Below, piece by piece: positions 22,561 to 25,253 of a DNA stretch of 25,253 nt; within the stretch, counting starts at the first letter, position 1; each line of letters opens with the position of its first letter. The DNA comes from DATHYU01 sp033722675 (GTDB taxonomy: Bacteria; Actinomycetota; Acidimicrobiia; Spongiisociales; UBA11373), in NCBI GenBank assembly GCA_033722675.1, contig JAWVYO010000030.1, positions 1 through 25,253 of the forward strand, read 5' to 3'. Position numbers and translations under genes: made by a program. Under the pieces are notes generated by a model that worked only from the letters and a program-made list of their open reading frames with translations, searched no databases and was not told where the DNA came from.

Positions 22561-23261
22561 TCGAGATCCACCCGATCCCCGGCATTCCCGAGGTCGCCGA
22601 GGACGACGACGTCGCCGGCCTCATCCACGGGGCGATGGAGAACGCGGGCCTCGACCTCCGGCCCGGCGACGTGGTGGTCGTCACCCACAAGATCGTCTCG
22701 AAGGCCGAGGGCGCCGTCGTCGCCCTCGAGGGGGACGACGAGGACGCCGCCTACCGCTCCCTCGTCGAGGCCGAGGCCGCCGAGGTCGTCCGCCGCCGAG
22801 GCGACCTCGCCATCACGATCACCCGCCACGGCTTCGTGTGCGCCAACGCCGGCGCCGACCGTTCGAACACGGCGCCCGGCACCGCGGTGCTGCTGCCGCG
22901 CCGTCCGGACCGCTCGGCGCACTCGATCCGTCGAGGCCTGGAGGCCCGCACCGGCGTCGACGTGGCGGTGGTGGTCACCGACACGTTCGGTCGCGCGTGG
23001 CGGCGGGGCCTCGTCGACGTCGCCATCGGGGTCTCGGGGATCGATCCCGTGCTGGATCTCCGCGGGACCACCGATCAGCAGGGGCGGGTCCTGGACGTGA
23101 CCGAGGTGGCGGTCGTCGACGAGATCGCCGCAGCCGCGGACCTGGCCATGGGGAAGGCGAGCGGCATCCCCGCGGCCGTCGTACGGGGTCTGGACCTGCC
23201 ACGCGGCGAGGGACGAATCGCCGATCTCGTGCGTCCGCCGGGCGAGGACCTGTTCCGCTGA
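22557..23261 (+). CDS. cofE: CofE, F420-0:gamma-glutamyl ligase (stand-alone)
   Basis: 234 residues. It adds glutamates to F420-0 using GTP and divalent metal. Motifs: VVTHKIVSKAEG (41-52), HGFVCANAGADRSN (91-104), VTDTFGRAWRRG (140-151) and DLRGTTD (167-173). The length matches the single-domain archaeal-like CofE. Mycobacterial FbiB is about twice as long because it carries a C-terminal FMN-dependent nitroreductase-like domain, absent here; the next gene is a DNA glycosylase. If the CofD product is dehydro-F420-0, a separate reductase is needed elsewhere. The start ATG at 22557 overlaps the cofD stop by 4 nt. Confidence 0.94.
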   Translation: MIEIHPIPGIPEVAEDDDVAGLIHGAMENAGLDLRPGDVVVVTHKIVSKAEGAVVALEGDDEDAAYRSLVEAEAAEVVRRRGDLAITITRHGFVCANAGADRSNTAPGTAVLLPRRPDRSAHSIRRGLEARTGVDVAVVVTDTFGRAWRRGLVDVAIGVSGIDPVLDLRGTTDQQGRVLDVTEVAVVDEIAAAADLAMGKASGIPAAVVRGLDLPRGEGRIADLVRPPGEDLFR

Positions 23262-23265
23262 GGCG

Positions 23266-23271
23266 TAGCCT
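23266..23271 (+). promoter_or_regulatory. Leaderless -10 box of the Fpg-like gene
   Basis: TAGCCT followed by 6 nt and GTG at 23278, so transcription should begin at the start codon itself. It begins 4 nt after the cofE stop. Same box sequence as at manB. Confidence 0.55.
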
Positions 23272-23277
23272 GGCACC

Positions 23278-24162
23278 GTGCCCGAGCTCCCCGACGTCGC
23301 CATCTACGTCGAACGGCTGGCGGCCCTCTTCGGCGGTCGGCCCCTCACCCGCCTGCGGATCGGCGGGCCCTTCGTCCTGAAGTCGGTGGATCCCCCGCCG
23401 GACGAGTTCGAGGGCCGGAGACTCGAAGGCGTCGAGCGGCTCGGCAAGCGCATCGTCATGGCGTTCGAGGGCGAGCACTTCGCCGTCGTCCACCTCATGG
23501 TCGCCGGCCGCCTCCGGCTCCGTGATCCCGGCGCCACCATTCCCCGCAAGCGCGGACTGGCCGCCTTCGACTTCCCCGACGGCACCGTCCTCTTCACCGA
23601 GGAGGGCACCAGGAAGCGGGCGTCGCTCCACCTGGAACGCGGCCGGGACGCCGTCGCCGCCCACGACCGGGGCGGCATCGAGCCCCTCGAGATGTCACGG
23701 GAGGACCTCGCCCACGTGCTCGCCGCCGAGCGTCACACCCTGAAGCGGTCGCTCACGGATCCGCGCCTCGTCAGCGGGATCGGCGGGGCCTACGCCGACG
23801 AGATCATGCACCGGGCCGGGGTCGGACCCCTCACCCTGACGGATCGCCTCGACGACGACGAGATCGATCGGCTCCACGCCGCGATCGGCGACGTGCTCAC
23901 CGAGTGGGTGGACCGCCTCCGCGACGAGGTCGGCGACGGCTTCCCCGAGAAGGTGACGGCGTTCCACCCCGAGATGGCGGTGCACGGGCGCTTCGGCGAA
24001 CCGTGCCCAGTGTGCGGCGCGCCGGTCCAACGCATCCGGTACGCGTCGAACGAGACGAACTACTGCGCCGGGTGCCAGACGGGCGGGCGGATCCTCGCCG
24101 ACCGGGCGCTCAGCCGGCTCCTCAAGGACGACTTCCCCCGGGACCTCGCCGACCTGGAGTGA
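23278..24162 (+). CDS. Fpg/Nei family DNA glycosylase (divergent)
   Basis: 294 residues with the Fpg layout. N-terminal PELPDV gives the catalytic Pro (residue 2, after Met removal) and Glu3. K57 in LGKRI, the H2TH motif GIGGAYADEIMHRAG (167-181) and the C-terminal zinc finger C243, C246, C263, C266 are present. It should excise oxidised bases and cut the strand. Several conserved residues differ: PELPEVE is PELPDVA, the H2TH Asn of GIGN is Gly170, and the zinc-finger Arg is Asn258 (SNETNYC against GR.T.YC). The protein extends 28 residues past the last Cys. Substrate may differ from 8-oxoguanine. GTG at 23278 lacks a ribosome site, consistent with leaderless mRNA. It converges with the epimerase, 6 nt between stops. 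Confidence 0.88.
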   Translation: MPELPDVAIYVERLAALFGGRPLTRLRIGGPFVLKSVDPPPDEFEGRRLEGVERLGKRIVMAFEGEHFAVVHLMVAGRLRLRDPGATIPRKRGLAAFDFPDGTVLFTEEGTRKRASLHLERGRDAVAAHDRGGIEPLEMSREDLAHVLAAERHTLKRSLTDPRLVSGIGGAYADEIMHRAGVGPLTLTDRLDDDEIDRLHAAIGDVLTEWVDRLRDEVGDGFPEKVTAFHPEMAVHGRFGEPCPVCGAPVQRIRYASNETNYCAGCQTGGRILADRALSRLLKDDFPRDLADLE

Positions 24163-24168
24163 CGGGGC

Positions 24169-25101
24169 TCAGCGGTAGGCGGCCAGCGTCGTGCGGAGCC
24201 CGTCCTCGAGGGAGGTCCAGGCCTCCCAGTCGAGGGCGCGCCTGGCACGCGATGCATCGAGCACCGACCGGGGCACCTCGCCGGGCCGGGCGTCGGCGTG
24301 GACGGCGTCGTGGGGGAAGCCGAGCACCCGGGCCATGGTCTCGTACAGCTCGTTGACGGACGTCTCGCGTCCGGTGCCGATGTTGAGGAACAGCCCGTCC
24401 CCGGCGTCGGCGGCGCGCAGGAAGGCGTCGGCGACGTCCTCGACGTACACGAAGTCGCGCGTCTGCGTCCCGTCGCCGTAGATCGTCGGCACCCGCCCCG
24501 CCTGCATCTCCCGGGCGAAGATCGCCACCACACCGCCCTCCAGCCCGGGATCCTGGCGGGGCCCGTACACGTTGGCGAGCGCGAGGAGCGTCGACTCGAG
24601 TCCGTGGACGGTGCGGTAGAAGCGCAGGTAGTCCTCGGCCACCATCTTCGAGATCCCGTACGGAGACGACGGCGCGCGGGCCGCCCGCTCGGTCACCGGC
24701 AGCTTGGCGTTCGGTCCGTACACGGCGCCGCCCGACGACGCGAAGACCACCTTCCGGCTCCCGGCCCTGCGGGCCGCCTCCAGGGTGTTGAGGAGCCCCA
24801 CCACGTTGACCCGGGCGTCGTGGATCGGGTCCTCCACCGACACGTTCACGTTGGCCTGGGCGGCCAGGTGGAACACGACCTCGGGACCGAACCGCCGTGT
24901 GAGCTCCTCGAGCTCGGGCGCTCCGATGTCGGTGACGTGGACGCCGACGCGGCCGCGGCGGCGGGCTCCGGCGAGATGGTCCATCGAGCCGCCCGAGAGG
25001 TCGTCGACGACGAGGACCTCCCAGCCGGCGTCGACGAGCAGGTCGACGAGATTGCTGCCGACGAACCCGGCGCCGCCGGTGACGAGGGCCTTGCGGGTCA
25101 T
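24169..25101 (-). CDS. NAD-dependent sugar epimerase (UDP-glucose 4-epimerase-like)
   Basis: 310-residue extended short-chain dehydrogenase. NAD-binding GGAGFVGSN (9-17), DDLSGG (33-38), HLAAQ (78-82), the catalytic ASSGGAVYG (121-129, Ser) and Tyr148/Lys152 in PYGISK, then ANVYGPRQDP and GDGTQTRDFVYVEDVADA. These indicate a UDP-glucose/UDP-galactose 4-epimerase-type enzyme; exact sugar is not readable. The ATG at 25101 has GAGGAG (25113-25108) 6 nt upstream, overlapping the stop of the preceding nucleotidyltransferase-like gene, so the pair is cotranscribed. Confidence 0.88.
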   Translation of the reverse strand: MTRKALVTGGAGFVGSNLVDLLVDAGWEVLVVDDLSGGSMDHLAGARRRGRVGVHVTDIGAPELEELTRRFGPEVVFHLAAQANVNVSVEDPIHDARVNVVGLLNTLEAARRAGSRKVVFASSGGAVYGPNAKLPVTERAARAPSSPYGISKMVAEDYLRFYRTVHGLESTLLALANVYGPRQDPGLEGGVVAIFAREMQAGRVPTIYGDGTQTRDFVYVEDVADAFLRAADAGDGLFLNIGTGRETSVNELYETMARVLGFPHDAVHADARPGEVPRSVLDASRARRALDWEAWTSLEDGLRTTLAAYR

Positions 25102-25111
25102 CGGTGTCTCC

Positions 25112-25253
25112 TCATGCCGGTGGTGAGAACGTGACGGACCCGTCGGGCAGGACGGCGCCGGGACCGACCCGGGCGCCGTGGTCGAGCTCGCACCCCGCGC
25201 CCACCGGCGCCCCGTCCCCCACCATGGGCGCGCCGGGCACGACCGCTCCGGCG
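25112..25253 (-). CDS. C-terminus of a left-handed beta-helix protein (NDP-sugar pyrophosphorylase or acyltransferase), partial
   Basis: Only the last 46 residues are in the window; the 5' part lies beyond the right edge. They show hexapeptide repeats of the left-handed beta-helix type (VGDGAP, VGAGCE, LDHGAR, VGPGAV, LPDGSV). Such tails occur in mannose-1-phosphate guanylyltransferase-like and other sugar nucleotidyltransferases. In M. tuberculosis such a gene (Rv3264c) lies near fbiA-fbiB, which favours that identity here. A stand-alone sugar acetyltransferase is an alternative. The stop is 10 nt upstream of the epimerase start. Confidence 0.7.
   Translation of the reverse strand, partial: AGAVVPGAPMVGDGAPVGAGCELDHGARVGPGAVLPDGSVTFSPPA

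Noticed and set aside
1..25253. tRNA, rRNA, insertion sequence or prophage genes
   Set aside because: No tRNA-like cloverleaf, rRNA segment, transposase or phage protein was seen on either strand.

Overview
The window is very GC-rich bacterial DNA with densely packed genes, frequent ATGA or GTGA start-stop overlaps and many apparently leaderless starts (a TAnnnT -10 box 6-8 nt before the start codon). It carries F420 biosynthesis genes (cofD, cofE), a DUF3499 zinc protein, a DUF5719 protein next to a large membrane glycosyltransferase, and a Trm112-like/SIS-isomerase/phosphomannomutase set. This points to Actinomycetota. The short archaeal-type SAH hydrolase and a pilB-pilT-pilC set suggest a deep lineage such as Acidimicrobiia; that placement is inference. 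From memory, the right two thirds corresponds to the conserved actinobacterial neighbourhood seen in M. tuberculosis around Rv3248c (sahH), Rv3256c-Rv3258c and Rv3261-Rv3264c.

Layout. (1) 1-154: non-coding DNA with a structured repeat (R0). (2) 155-4655, minus strand: pilB-pilT-pilC, the motor ATPases and platform protein of a type IV pilus or related secretion machine. (3) 4656-5368: the only long gene-free stretch, about 710 bp, packed with hairpins, a second near-identical copy of the left-edge repeat (R1), a 148-bp tandem module (R2, R3) and a 14-bp perfect dyad. The pil operon therefore lies between two direct repeats. (4) 5369-7147, plus strand: an unusual FtsH-like membrane AAA metalloprotease. 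(5) 7157-12598, minus strand: a tightly coupled six-gene operon: phosphomannomutase, Trm112-like zinc protein, SIS sugar-phosphate isomerase, SAH hydrolase, a lipoprotein with two homologous modules and a YwiC-like membrane protein. (6) 12651-15516: a GT2 glycosyltransferase (plus) convergent and overlapping with a large GT-C-like membrane protein (minus). (7) 15579-16345, minus strand: three small Cys-rich proteins. (8) 16456-21599, minus strand: large GT/membrane protein, DUF5719, membrane thioredoxin-like protein, then mobA. (9) 21592-24162, plus strand: cofD-cofE and a divergent Fpg-like DNA glycosylase. (10) 24169-25253, minus strand: the 3' end of a left-handed beta-helix nucleotidyltransferase or acyltransferase, followed by a UDP-glucose 4-epimerase-like gene.

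How the genes fit together: much of the window makes and uses activated sugars. SIS isomerase plus ManB lead to mannose-1-phosphate, the right-edge protein may make a nucleotide sugar, the epimerase makes UDP-sugars, GT2 may charge a polyprenyl carrier, and the two large membrane proteins resemble cell-envelope transferases. CofD/CofE make cofactor F420 and MobA the Mo cofactor dinucleotide, both serving redox enzymes.

Most unusual points: the structured repeats around the pil operon, whose apical stems differ while pairing is kept; a leaderless mini-ORF ending at the mobA start; an FtsH homologue with an altered Walker B and pore loop; an Fpg homologue lacking two conserved DNA-contact residues; and a GT2 domain without its acidic motif. 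All functional statements rest on reading motifs by eye; no database search was run.
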